This document shows positions 1-7,978 of a DNA stretch of 35,109 nt, in pieces. The first letter of the stretch is position 1. The number at the start of each line of letters is the position of its first letter. The DNA lies in assembly GCA_003641405.1 (NCBI GenBank), contig QNAF01000002.1, positions 1 through 35,109 of the forward strand, given 5' to 3'. The notes beneath the pieces were generated by a model. The model searched no databases. It was not told where the DNA came from and saw only the letters and a program-made list of their open reading frames with translations. The DNA comes from Candidatus Zixiibacteriota bacterium (GTDB lineage Bacteria; Zixibacteria; MSB-5A5; GN15; FEB-12). A program made the translations under genes and the position numbers.

Positions 1-55
1 ATCTCACTGCTTCAACTTTGAAAGCTCGGTCAAACTGACGACGCTTCTTGGACAT
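1..55 (-). CDS. IS3-family transposase OrfA (helix-turn-helix part), N-terminal fragment
   Basis: Only 18 codons are in the window. They read MSKKRRQFDRAFKVEAVR, the characteristic beginning of the small OrfA protein of IS3/IS911-type elements (Transposase_8, HTH_Tnp family), which binds the element ends and is normally fused to OrfB by programmed frameshifting. The start ATG is at 55-53 on the minus strand. A strong ribosome binding site (AGGAGGTG, 68-61) sits at normal distance. The gene runs off the left edge, so neither its integrity nor the presence of OrfB can be judged. Confidence 0.8.
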   Translation of the reverse strand, partial: MSKKRRQFDRAFKVEAVR

Positions 56-120
56 AAACACACCTCCTGATAGAAGTTAACTCTATCTTCTCGATGTGTC
101 CACAATTCGGGGGAGGTTCA
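1..120 (-). mobile_element. Left-edge fragment of an IS3-family insertion sequence (5' end of the element)
   Basis: Read on the minus strand, the segment starts at 120 with TGAACC followed by a C run. This is the TGA-type terminus expected of IS3-family terminal inverted repeats (probable repeat about 96-120). A ribosome binding site and the transposase OrfA start codon follow about 65 bases inside. The rest of the element lies outside the window, so the second repeat cannot be compared. The three bases just outside (121-123, gta) would be part of the 3-4 bp target duplication if the boundary is right. What is seen is the terminus plus the OrfA N-terminus; family assignment is from recognition of both together. 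Confidence 0.75.
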
Positions 121-188
121 GTAACCCGGTAGCAAAGAATAGACTAAAGTGCATCGCTATTCGGATAGTCAAGGAGTAACAGGAAAAG

Positions 189-404
189 CTATTTGGACTC
201 CAGTTCCTCGGAATGCTCGCTCAATTCAATGATATCCAGGTTCTGGATCTGGCCGCGCATTTGACGCCATGGTTTCGCTTTGAGCTGACCGGTCCGTTGA
301 GTCCGGCCATTCGATAGACTTTGCTCGTCATTTTGATCATGCCTGCGATCACCGGATCGTGACGATCTGTGCCTGTGTTTGGCAGGCGCTTGTCTTCTTC
401 TCAT
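189..404 (-). CDS. Small hypothetical basic protein
   Basis: A 71-aa reading frame. The first ~50 residues are very rich in Arg, His, Lys and Gln and the last ~17 are acidic. No family is recognised and there is no signal peptide or membrane segment. The main support is a good ribosome binding site on the minus strand (GAGGGGG at 415-409) in front of ATG 404-402. It lies about 70 bp outside the IS3 end, so it may be a remnant of, or a passenger near, an insertion site. A non-coding origin cannot be excluded. Confidence 0.35.
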   Translation of the reverse strand: MRRRQAPAKHRHRSSRSGDRRHDQNDEQSLSNGRTQRTGQLKAKPWRQMRGQIQNLDIIELSEHSEELESK

Positions 405-787
405 TGTTCCCCCTCAAATATCAAAACCGCTGATTCTGAGATCATCTGTCAGAACTAACAAGTCTAATCGGTCCATATTGCTGCGGAATTAACTTCCACA
501 GCTTGATATGTGTTGTGGTCCGGTGAATCTGGACAAAAACCGCACATGTAGTAGCTTGCCTGTTTTCTAAATAAACTCTGCTGATTTGTACCTGGTTTGC
601 AGCAAACGCATTGTTTTGCCTACTCGATAAAGCTGCGGATATCACCGGCAGAACTCGACCCACCCTCCTAATTCAATATGGTGCAAGGAGATACGGCGCG
701 ACCCTCAGTTTGGGGGGCACGTCTGGATCAATGGCATGACTTATGCTCAAACCCCACAGCGCAAGAGTAACGGACCAAGGAGAGCAT
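405..787. other. Intergenic stretch without a supported gene
   Basis: About 380 bases between a minus-strand small ORF and the plus-strand hypothetical gene. It contains a 6-bp inverted repeat (TTCTGA ... TCAGAA, 434-454) but no poly-T tract. The only longish frame (442-663, minus) needs a GTG start that overlaps its only purine-rich ribosome-binding-like sequence, so it is not called. No promoter with convincing spacing was found, although transcription of the gene at 788 must start here. Confidence 0.5.
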
Positions 788-1408
788 ATGTTAGACGGAC
801 GATTTCAGCGTGGGTTTTCACAGGAACGATTGGCGAAAGGACAGGAGCCAAAAGTTCGCAAAGACGAACGCGGCTATTATGTCATGTCTCTTTCCGAAAA
901 TACGAAGGTCTATTTTGAGGATTTCTATGGTTTCCTGAGTGCTACGTATGCTCGGGCACAGATGGAGCGAAAGGAGCTTGATCGAAAGATCGAAGCAACG
1001 ACCGCTCGCAGTTCGGAGACACTAACATATTATCGGGCCAAGGGAGTAGCCGTCGATCTTCTGATGCGGACTGTCCGTCGTTTCTATACAGACGGTTCCA
1101 ATCTCGGCGTAGTGATGACACCCTGGTGCTTTGGTACTGTTGTACTCGAGAAGATTGAGGTATATCGTGATCGGATCGGCAAAGGAGAGGTGCAGGATCC
1201 AAACGTAGTGGGATATCCCTACGATATTGTCAGGTATATCGATGAAATTCACAAAGCGGTCCTGCTGGAGCTGTTTGACTTTCCGGAGAAGGCATTCCAG
1301 ATGCGCTGGCAGTACTCAGAGATTCTTCGCAGGTACTCACGTATTCTCACCGATATCACCAGTCGACTTCAGGCTGTTCTATCGACAGTAAAAACCTTTG
1401 GGACTTGA
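788..1408 (+). CDS. Hypothetical protein, 206 aa, family not recognised
   Basis: The frame opens at 743, but ATG 788 is preferred because AAGGAGAG (777-784) sits just upstream at ideal spacing. The predicted protein is soluble, mixed alpha-helical and rich in Arg, Glu and Tyr, without signal peptide or membrane segment. The N-terminal ~35 residues are basic. The middle carries a helical stretch (about 45-85) and the C-terminal ~50 residues look like a long amphipathic helix. I do not recognise a domain. The gene stands alone, with a strong intrinsic terminator 25 bases after its stop, so it is probably a single-gene transcription unit. The downstream HD-GYP gene is separately transcribed. Confidence 0.75.
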   Translation: MLDGRFQRGFSQERLAKGQEPKVRKDERGYYVMSLSENTKVYFEDFYGFLSATYARAQMERKELDRKIEATTARSSETLTYYRAKGVAVDLLMRTVRRFYTDGSNLGVVMTPWCFGTVVLEKIEVYRDRIGKGEVQDPNVVGYPYDIVRYIDEIHKAVLLELFDFPEKAFQMRWQYSEILRRYSRILTDITSRLQAVLSTVKTFGT

Positions 1409-1433
1409 GCAATCATTGGCAACGCTTCCGCTG

Positions 1434-1468
1434 AAAGGCCGGAACCAACGCAGGTTCCGGCCTTTTTT
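1434..1468 (+). terminator. Rho-independent terminator of the hypothetical gene
   Basis: A perfect 13-bp stem (AAAGGCCGGAACC at 1434-1446 pairing with 1453-1465), 6-nt loop AACGCA and an uninterrupted T run that begins inside the stem and continues to 1468. It ends the transcript of the gene at 788-1408 and insulates the HD-GYP gene. Confidence 0.92.
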
Positions 1469-1618
1469 ATTACCTTTCAAGTCCTCACCCGATAATGCCG
1501 ATAATAAGCGGAAGAGCGCTCTTTGCAGTAATGACGAGTGATTCTACCCGTCATATTCCCGCATCGAGTCAAATATATGCACACGGCGACGGCACAGAAA
1601 CGAACAGAAACGAAGTTC

Positions 1619-2560
1619 ATGGCGGTCCACCTGGATTCGATTCGGGTGGATTCCGTGCTGGATTTCAATCTCTATATTGAAGTCAACAAGCGCCTGGTCC
1701 TTTACAGGTCTTCAAACCTCGCTTTTACTGACAGAACTCGCCAGAAACTGATCGAGAACAATGTCGAAAGACTGTACATCGAGTCCAGCGATCGACATGA
1801 CTACCAACGATATATTGAGAAAAACATAGGCAGGATTCTGAATGATCCCGAAATCATGCAGGATAAGAAGGCCGGTATCCTGTACGATACTTCGACAAAC
1901 CTCGTTCGTGATATACTCAGCAACCCCACCTTTGGAGACAACATACAGCGATCAAGTGATATTGTTGCCAGTACAGTGGATTACATTCTTCAGGGGCGAG
2001 AAGCGTTCCTGAGCCTGATGAAAATAACTTCGTTTGACTATTACACCTATACTCACTCAGTCAATGTCTGTACGTTTTCGATAGCTCTTGCCCAGCAGTT
2101 GGGTTACAATGACGATCAGTTCCTGAATGAGTTGGGGATGGGGGCGCTGTTACACGACGTGGGCAAGTCCCGGATTTCAGAGAGGATTATCAACAAGCGA
2201 AGTACACTGACGCCGATTGAGTTCGAAATCGTGAAGAAACACCCCAAATGGGGTGTGGAGATTCTCGAAGGTCAGGATTCTGTTGCTGAGGCATCGCTCT
2301 ACCCTATTCTGCAGCACCATGAGCGTGGTGATAGACGTGGTTATCCTAATGGACTTTCCCTGGATGAAATGCATGTCTATTCACAGATAGTGGCAATAGC
2401 GGATTCTTTCGACGCCATGACCACCCAGAGGGTTTACCAGAAGGCCGTGGAAACTTACTCGGCGCTGAAGATCATGTTTTCCCTTAAGGGAGCCTACGAA
2501 GATAAGATTCTTCGCGTCTTTGTAGAGCTTATGGGGCCTACCGGTCTCGATGACATCTAA
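1619..2560 (+). CDS. HD-GYP domain protein (probable cyclic di-GMP phosphodiesterase)
   Basis: 313 aa. The N-terminal ~130 residues resemble the DUF3391-like region that precedes many HD-GYP domains. The C-terminal part is the HD-GYP domain: HD dyad at 179-180 in LLHDVGKSRI, a conserved HP further on, HHER at 233-236 followed by GDRRGYP, and ADSFDAMTTQRVY. The metal ligands and the GYP tripeptide are present; the usual DG before it is D-R here. These proteins hydrolyse cyclic di-GMP (some act on cGAMP), with surface attachment and motility as typical outputs. The frame could start earlier (GTG 1538 or ATG 1577). ATG 1619 is chosen because MAVHLDSIRV looks like the true domain beginning, but no start has a clear ribosome binding site. 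Confidence 0.9.
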   Translation: MAVHLDSIRVDSVLDFNLYIEVNKRLVLYRSSNLAFTDRTRQKLIENNVERLYIESSDRHDYQRYIEKNIGRILNDPEIMQDKKAGILYDTSTNLVRDILSNPTFGDNIQRSSDIVASTVDYILQGREAFLSLMKITSFDYYTYTHSVNVCTFSIALAQQLGYNDDQFLNELGMGALLHDVGKSRISERIINKRSTLTPIEFEIVKKHPKWGVEILEGQDSVAEASLYPILQHHERGDRRGYPNGLSLDEMHVYSQIVAIADSFDAMTTQRVYQKAVETYSALKIMFSLKGAYEDKILRVFVELMGPTGLDDI

Positions 2561-2701
2561 TCCATTCAGGATCCTTTAATCAATACTGGACGACCACGAT
2601 CACGCCTGCGATAATGAAGTTGTTGCGTCGCAGTTGTTTGATCTATATTGCCCCTTCAACAGAAAGGGTTTGTTGAAAAACCCAGAAGGACAGGAGGTCT
2701 G

Positions 2702-3085
2702 ATGAAGGAAATTATCTCAACTGACAGCGCACCGGCAGCTATTGGGCCATATTCACAGGCAGTGAGAGTCAGCGGACAGGGGATGTTGTTTTGTTCGGGA
2801 CAGATACCACTTGACCCGAAAAGCGGTGATGTTATAGGCAAAACAGCAGGTGATCAATGCCGTCAGGTCATGAAGAACCTGGAGGCTGTGCTCAAGGCTT
2901 CCGGCGCTGGCTTCTCTGACGTGGTCAAAACAACGATTTTTCTCACCGATATGGCAGATTTCGGTGAAGTCAATGAGATCTATGCGGGCTGTTTCGATTC
3001 CGAACCACCGGCGCGCTCAACGGTACAAGTCAGCCGACTGCCGAAAGACGTTCGGGTTAAGATTGAAGCCATAGCAGTGATCTGA
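2702..3085 (+). CDS. ridA: RidA family enamine/imine deaminase
   Basis: 127 aa, the normal length of the Rid/YjgF/YER057c/UK114 family. These small cytosolic trimers hydrolyse reactive 2-aminoacrylate-type enamines released by PLP enzymes. Visible hallmarks are GPYSQAV near residue 15, GQIPLDP near 34, the catalytic Arg105 in PPARSTVQV (same number as in E. coli RidA) and a C-terminal IEAIAV with the conserved Glu. The frame extends upstream to 2648, but ATG 2702 has a perfect AGGAGGT (2692-2698) and gives the family's usual N-terminus. It is separated by about 230 bp from the nuo operon and is probably independent. Confidence 0.95.
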   Translation: MKEIISTDSAPAAIGPYSQAVRVSGQGMLFCSGQIPLDPKSGDVIGKTAGDQCRQVMKNLEAVLKASGAGFSDVVKTTIFLTDMADFGEVNEIYAGCFDSEPPARSTVQVSRLPKDVRVKIEAIAVI

Positions 3086-3317
3086 TCGACAAGTTTTGTA
3101 CCGGTAACACACTGATAATCATACTCTCGAATGAGCAAAACGACGTCGCGGTGACTGCAAATGTGACCATTTGAAGGGTCAACCTAGTCAATACCCTGAA
3201 GCTTACGAGACATTCCAAAAACAGCTTGACACAGTCTCAGAAGGGCGTTTCTTCCGCTCCCAAGTATCGTGAACATAGTCACATGCTTTGTCTGGTCGTT
3301 ACTGAGGAAGATGCGGT

Positions 3318-3671
3318 ATGTCGGAATATCTGGCAGTATTGATTTTTGCCGTTGTTGGGGCTGCTATAGTTCTCTTTACGTTCTTCCTTGCAAGTCTAAT
3401 CCGTCCGAAAAACCCGTATCCAGCCAAGAGTGTCAACTACGAATGTGCTGAGGAGCCTATTGGCCCCTCCTGGTTCCAGTTTAACAACCGGTTTTATATC
3501 TTTGCCCTTATTTTCGTCGTTTTTGACGTCGAAGTTATTTTTCTCTTCCCCTGGGCGGTAGCCTTTGGTCAACTTGGACTGTTTGCGCTTATAGAAATGA
3601 TCATCTTCATCGTGATTCTGTTGTTTGGGCTTTTCTACGCCTGGCGGAAGGGAGTGCTTACGTGGGTCTGA
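3318..3671 (+). CDS. nuoA: NADH-quinone oxidoreductase subunit A
   Basis: 117 aa with three membrane helices (about 3-27, 58-80 and 88-110), the normal size for NuoA/ND3. The conserved loop motif YECAEEPIG and the FDVEVIFLFPWA segment are present. NuoA sits at the junction of the quinone-reducing arm and the membrane arm of complex I. ATG 3318 follows GAGGAAG (3304-3310). It is the first gene of the 11-gene nuo operon. Upstream, a TTGACA hexamer at 3226 has no matching -10 box, so the operon promoter remains unidentified. The 3' end overlaps nuoB by 10 bases. Confidence 0.96.
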   Translation: MSEYLAVLIFAVVGAAIVLFTFFLASLIRPKNPYPAKSVNYECAEEPIGPSWFQFNNRFYIFALIFVVFDVEVIFLFPWAVAFGQLGLFALIEMIIFIVILLFGLFYAWRKGVLTWV

Positions 3672-4174
3672 TCAAGAAACTCCCCGTATATTCAGAGAAA
3701 ATTCCCGGTGGGGGGCTGGTGACAACATCAGTTGAGACAGTTCTGCATTTTTCCCAGGCCTGTTCCCTGTGGTACCTGCTTTTTGGAACGGCATGCTGTG
3801 CAATCGAGCTCATGTGTACCGGCGCTTCGCGCTACGATTTCGACCGCCTGGGCATGATTTTCCGCGCCTCACCCCGCCAGTCTGACCTCATTATTGCCGC
3901 GGGTACGATAACCAAGAAGATGGCGCCGAGACTTCGCAAACTGTACGATCAGATGGCCGAGCCCCGGTATGTTATTGCGATGGGCGGCTGTACGATCAAA
4001 GGTGGCCCGTTCTACTACGACAGCTATGCGGTTGAGAAGGGGATCGATCATATCGTCCCGGTAGACATATATATACCCGGTTGCCCGCCGCGCCCGGAGT
4101 CGCTGCTGGAAGGCTGTATCCATCTGCAGGAGAAGATCAAGAAGCAGAAGCTGAGCGACTGGCAGGAAAAGTAG
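3662..4174 (+). CDS. nuoB: NADH-quinone oxidoreductase subunit B (N2 cluster)
   Basis: 170 aa. NuoB carries the terminal 4Fe-4S cluster N2, which hands electrons to quinone. The expected ligands are visible: tandem Cys45-Cys46 in GTACCAIELM, Cys110 in MGGCTIKGG and Cys141 in PGCPPRPE. The start is GTG, inside the last codons of nuoA, with GGAAGGGAG a few bases upstream, which implies translational coupling. The N-terminus lacks long extensions. The protein ends one base before nuoC. Confidence 0.97.
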   Translation: MGLIKKLPVYSEKIPGGGLVTTSVETVLHFSQACSLWYLLFGTACCAIELMCTGASRYDFDRLGMIFRASPRQSDLIIAAGTITKKMAPRLRKLYDQMAEPRYVIAMGGCTIKGGPFYYDSYAVEKGIDHIVPVDIYIPGCPPRPESLLEGCIHLQEKIKKQKLSDWQEK

Positions 4175-4175
4175 A

Positions 4176-4646
4176 ATGACCAGGGAAGAACTGAAAAGCT
4201 ATGTTGAGGGTCATTTCGACGGCAAGTTGAAATCGCTCGATACCGGGCGCTACGACCCGATCTTCGAGATCCAGCCGTCAGATCTGATTACTGTTGCTAA
4301 GGCTCTACGTGATGACGAGAGTCTCAAGATGGACTTTCTCTGCAATCTGGGTGCGGTTGATACCTGTGAGAAGCTCGAGGTTGTCTATTCCGTTGCTTCT
4401 ACTACGAAAAATCTCCGATTGGATTTCAAGTTCTCGCTTCCGTACGACAATCCCGAGGTGGACTCCATAAAGGAAGTCTGGCCCGGAATAGACTGGTATG
4501 AGCGCGAGATATGGGAACTGTATGGGATCAACGTGAGAAACCACGGCAATCTGAAACAATTCCTTCTGCCGGACGACTGGGATCAGGGCAACCCAATGCG
4601 AAAAGACTGGGATGCGCCTGACTTCATAAGGATGCCTGAGGTTTAG
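4176..4646 (+). CDS. nuoC: NADH-quinone oxidoreductase subunit C (30 kDa subunit)
   Basis: 156 aa, a separate NuoC rather than a NuoCD fusion. The 30-kDa subunit signature is clear in the C-terminal half: WYEREIWELYGI, then the LLPDDW segment and MRKDW. It belongs to the hydrophilic quinone-reducing module next to NuoB and NuoD. It begins one base after the nuoB stop and ends two bases before nuoD, consistent with one polycistronic message. Confidence 0.96.
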   Translation: MTREELKSYVEGHFDGKLKSLDTGRYDPIFEIQPSDLITVAKALRDDESLKMDFLCNLGAVDTCEKLEVVYSVASTTKNLRLDFKFSLPYDNPEVDSIKEVWPGIDWYEREIWELYGINVRNHGNLKQFLLPDDWDQGNPMRKDWDAPDFIRMPEV

Positions 4647-4648
4647 AC

Positions 4649-5758
4649 GTGCCGGATCTGAGAACTCAGGAATACATGGTCAATATGGGACCGCACCATC
4701 CGTCAACGCACGGAGTGTGTCGGTTAATCCTGACCATGGACGGTGAGAAGGTTGTCGATATCGAGCCGGTAATTGGGTATCTTCACCGTTCTCTCGAAAA
4801 GGTCTGTGAGAATCGTACTTACGCACAGTGTATTCCGATCATGGATCGGTTCGAGTATGTCACTTCCATGTCCACCAATCAGGTATTTTCACTGGCTGCG
4901 GAGCGGTTGGCGGAGATCGAAGTACCGGAGCGGGCTGAGTACCTTCGGGTCATCATGCTTGAACTCAACCGGATTGCTTCCCACCTGCTCTTCTATGGCA
5001 CCACGGCTATGGATTGCGGTGCTTTGACGCCGTTCCTTTATGGTTTGCGGGAACGCGAACTGATTATCGACCTGTTTGAAATGACCTGCGGGCAGCGACT
5101 GACATACAACTACATTTGGGTTGGCGGCGTTTCTAAGGATATTCCTCCGGAGTTTGAGCCGAAGTGTCGTGAGGCGATCAAGATTATTGGTGAAAAACTG
5201 GACGATTACCAGGGGCTTCTCAATGAAAACCCAATCTGGCTGGCACGCATGAAGGATGTGGGAATTCTCGATCCCGACCTGGCGATTGCGTGGGGTGTGT
5301 CAGGTCCGGTCTTGAGAGCTTCCGGTGTCAAGTATGACCTTCGCAAAGACGACCCGTATTCAATCTATGACAAATTCGATTTTGACATTCCAACCCTTGA
5401 GGCCGGTGACAATTTTGACCGGTACCTGTTGCGCATTGAAGAGATAAAGCAATCCATCAGGATTATCGAACAAGCATTGGACGGATTGCCGGAAGGTCCC
5501 ATCAGGGGCAAGGTTAAGGCGAATTTCAAGCCACCTGAGGGCGAAGTCTACTGCCGAATTGAGAACTCTCGTGGTGAGATGGGCGTGTACATTCGATCCG
5601 ACGGCAGCAAAAAGCCGCTTCGTGTAAAAATGCGCGGTGGCTCATTCAACCAGTTGCAGGTACTGCCGGAAATTGTTCGCGGCAAAGGTTACTACATAGC
5701 TGACCTGGTAGCTATCTTTGCGACCCTGGATATTATTCTGCCCGAGGTGGATCGCTAA
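4649..5758 (+). CDS. nuoD: NADH-quinone oxidoreductase subunit D (49 kDa subunit)
   Basis: 369 aa with GTG start. The family core is complete: MGPHHPSTHG close to the N-terminus forming part of the quinone pocket, GYLHRSLEK, MDRFEYV, and the C-terminal ENSRGEMGVY ... RGGSFNQLQVLPE ... DIILPEVDR. NuoD is descended from the large subunit of [NiFe] hydrogenases but has lost the metal-binding cysteines, as is also the case here. Its stop shares a base with the nuoH start (taATG). Confidence 0.97.
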   Translation: MPDLRTQEYMVNMGPHHPSTHGVCRLILTMDGEKVVDIEPVIGYLHRSLEKVCENRTYAQCIPIMDRFEYVTSMSTNQVFSLAAERLAEIEVPERAEYLRVIMLELNRIASHLLFYGTTAMDCGALTPFLYGLRERELIIDLFEMTCGQRLTYNYIWVGGVSKDIPPEFEPKCREAIKIIGEKLDDYQGLLNENPIWLARMKDVGILDPDLAIAWGVSGPVLRASGVKYDLRKDDPYSIYDKFDFDIPTLEAGDNFDRYLLRIEEIKQSIRIIEQALDGLPEGPIRGKVKANFKPPEGEVYCRIENSRGEMGVYIRSDGSKKPLRVKMRGGSFNQLQVLPEIVRGKGYYIADLVAIFATLDIILPEVDR

Positions 5759-6822
5759 TGAGTGAGAGCCTGGGAATGCTGGAACTAGCACGTGTTTTTG
5801 GCTGGCTGCACGAACTCTTGGTAGATACGGGATTGGGTGAGCCGTGGGTGACGATTATCACCTACGCAGTACTCGCGGTCGTTGTGTTTGGTGTGCTGGC
5901 AGTGTTGGCTCTGTTCCTGGTCTGGTGGGAACGTAAAATTGCCGGCCATATTCAACAGCGGTTTGGTCCCATGCGTAACGGCTGGCACGGCTGGTATCAG
6001 ACGATCATGGACGGTCTCAAGCTACTCCAGAAGGAAGATGTCATTATTGCCACACGTGATAAGCCGGTTTTCTTCTGGGCACCGGTGATATGCTTTGTAG
6101 CAGCGTTCCTGGCTTACGTGGTGATGCCGTTTGGAAAAGACCTGATAGTAGCAGACCTGAATATCGGCATTCTCTATATTTTGGCTGTCACGACATTCAC
6201 GGTTATCTCGCTGCTCATGGCCGGATGGGCTTCGCACAACAAGTATGCCCTGCTGGGTGGTATGCGTTCGGCGGCACAGGTTGTTAGTTACGAAGTGCCG
6301 ATGGTCGTTTCAATACTGGTGATCGTGTTGTTTGTCGGTTCGCTTTCGATGCAGGACATTGTGACAGCACAGTCGGGCAATATCTTCAATTGGTTTATTT
6401 TCCGGGTACCGTTCGGCCCGATTGCATTTGCAACGTACATCATAGCAGCTACAGCCGAGGCCAACCGTACGCCGTTTGATATTCCAGAGGCCGAGCAGGA
6501 GTTGGTGGCCGGTTTCAACATCGAATACTCCGGTATGAAATTCGCCATGTTCTTTTTGGCTGAGTTTATCAATCTGTTCACGGTCTCTGCAATCGCAGTG
6601 ACACTGTTTTTCGGCGGCTGGAACGGTGCGATCCTTCCGTCGTGGCTTTGGTTCCTTCTGAAGACCTGCGGCGTTGTGCTGTTGTTGATGCTTTTCCGCT
6701 GGACTTACCCCCGGTTGCGCGTTGACCAGTTGATGAGGTTCTCGTGGAAGTTCCTGGTGCCGGTAACATTTGCGAATCTGATAATCGGTGCAATTATTAA
6801 GTACGCCGGATGGTATTGGTAG
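5758..6822 (+). CDS. nuoH: NADH-quinone oxidoreductase subunit H
   Basis: 354 aa, about eight membrane helices. The quinone-channel loop is recognisable by WWERKIAGHIQQRFGPMRNGWHG split over residues ~55-80 and by AEANRTPFDIPEAEQELVAGF near 235-255, with its run of conserved acidic residues. NuoH/ND1 links the redox arm to the pumping arm. ATG at 5758 overlaps the nuoD stop by one base. The N-terminal ~20 residues before the first helix are slightly longer than usual. Confidence 0.96.
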   Translation: MSESLGMLELARVFGWLHELLVDTGLGEPWVTIITYAVLAVVVFGVLAVLALFLVWWERKIAGHIQQRFGPMRNGWHGWYQTIMDGLKLLQKEDVIIATRDKPVFFWAPVICFVAAFLAYVVMPFGKDLIVADLNIGILYILAVTTFTVISLLMAGWASHNKYALLGGMRSAAQVVSYEVPMVVSILVIVLFVGSLSMQDIVTAQSGNIFNWFIFRVPFGPIAFATYIIAATAEANRTPFDIPEAEQELVAGFNIEYSGMKFAMFFLAEFINLFTVSAIAVTLFFGGWNGAILPSWLWFLLKTCGVVLLLMLFRWTYPRLRVDQLMRFSWKFLVPVTFANLIIGAIIKYAGWYW

Positions 6823-6839
6823 GATTGGGATAGTATCGA

Positions 6840-7460
6840 ATGGCCATACTGAAAGACATAAAAGAGCTTATCCGGGGTCTGGGGATCACCGGCAAGCATC
6901 TTGGTCGCCATGCCATCACTATCCAGTATCCTGAGGAAAAGTGGACTATGCCGGAGAGATCCCGCGGCATTGTCGTGCTTCTGTCCGACAAGGAAACGGG
7001 CGAACTCAACTGCACCGGCTGTGAACTGTGTCAGCGAGCCTGTCCTTCGGCTGCAATCAAAATCGACGCACCGCGTGGCGAAGACAAGAAGAAGGTTCTA
7101 AAAGAGTTTGTTATAGATTTCGGTCTCTGTTGTTTCTGTGGCCTGTGCGAGGAATCGTGCAATTTCTGTGCTATCAAGATGGTTCCCAAGTATGAGTTCT
7201 CTGATGAGAACAAAGAGAACCTCGTTTGGGATATCAAGAAGCTCCAGGAGATGGGGCTTGACGTTGACTATGTAGACACCCGCAGGAAGAAAAAGAAACC
7301 GGTGGACAAAGCTAAACCCGCGGACAAGACTTCCGAAAAGCCTGCCGAAGCGACTCCGAGCAAGGAACCAAATTCGAGTGCCGGGAATAATGATCAGAAA
7401 AAACCGGAGGGTGATGAGAGTTCACCGGATCAGAAGGAAACCAGAGGGGAAGAATCATAA
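6840..7460 (+). CDS. nuoI: NADH-quinone oxidoreductase subunit I (two 4Fe-4S clusters) with charged tail
   Basis: 206 aa. Two ferredoxin-type motifs bind clusters N6a and N6b: Cys58/61/64/68 followed by Pro, and Cys97/100/103/107. In the second motif the usual Pro after the last Cys is Asn, and two additional cysteines (98 and 110) lie beside the ligands. After about residue 148 the protein continues into a ~58-residue low-complexity tail rich in Lys, Glu, Pro and Ser that normal NuoI proteins (about 150-180 aa) lack. NuoI passes electrons from the donor module to NuoB. It follows nuoH by 17 bases and overlaps nuoJ by one base. Confidence 0.95.
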   Translation: MAILKDIKELIRGLGITGKHLGRHAITIQYPEEKWTMPERSRGIVVLLSDKETGELNCTGCELCQRACPSAAIKIDAPRGEDKKKVLKEFVIDFGLCCFCGLCEESCNFCAIKMVPKYEFSDENKENLVWDIKKLQEMGLDVDYVDTRRKKKKPVDKAKPADKTSEKPAEATPSKEPNSSAGNNDQKKPEGDESSPDQKETRGEES

Positions 7461-7978
7461 TGGTTGAGCAAGCTTCCGTCGGTGTCCCGTTCTGGATATT
7501 GTCGGTAATAGTGCTGGTGTCCGGTTTTATGGTGGTGAGTCTGAAAAACATTTTCCACTGTGCTCTCTTTCTGATCTTCTGTCTCACCGGTGTAGCCGGG
7601 ATTTTTGTGCTGTTGAACGCCGAGTTCCTGGCAGCCGCGCAGGTGCTGATCTATGTGGGTGCTGTCTGTACCCTGATGATTTTCGCAATTATGCTGACTT
7701 CCAATATGACCTCTAAGAAGATAATTCAGACGAACCACAATGCGATGGTGGCTTTCTTTGGCTGCATGATCTTTACAGTCAGTGTTGTCGCCATGCTCTG
7801 GATCACTACCAGGGACGGCATCTGGCACATGGCTACCGAGTTGTTGCCCGAAAACAATGTGTTAGTGATCGGCCAGCTTCTCATGACCAAGTTTGTGGTA
7901 CCCTTTGAGGTCGTATCGATTGTTCTGCTGGCTGCCATGATAGGCGCTATCGTGCTGGCCAGGGGGGAGAAGGCCTGA
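7460..7978 (+). CDS. nuoJ: NADH-quinone oxidoreductase subunit J
   Basis: 172 aa, five predicted membrane helices. It carries the NuoJ/ND6 features LKNIFHCALFLIFCLTGVAGIFVLLNAEF (split here over residues ~27-55) and the helix-3 segment QVLIYVGAVCTLMIFAIML, which contains the pi-bulge region important for proton transfer. One-base overlaps with nuoI and nuoK (TGATG type) point to coupled translation. Confidence 0.95.
   Translation: MVEQASVGVPFWILSVIVLVSGFMVVSLKNIFHCALFLIFCLTGVAGIFVLLNAEFLAAAQVLIYVGAVCTLMIFAIMLTSNMTSKKIIQTNHNAMVAFFGCMIFTVSVVAMLWITTRDGIWHMATELLPENNVLVIGQLLMTKFVVPFEVVSIVLLAAMIGAIVLARGEKA

Noticed and set aside
442..663. 73-aa minus-strand reading frame
   Set aside because: It needs a GTG start that overlaps its only ribosome-binding-like sequence, and its composition is unlike neighbouring proteins.
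3226..3231. Perfect TTGACA hexamer upstream of nuoA as operon promoter
   Set aside because: No acceptable -10 box lies 15-19 bases downstream, so the promoter is not called.
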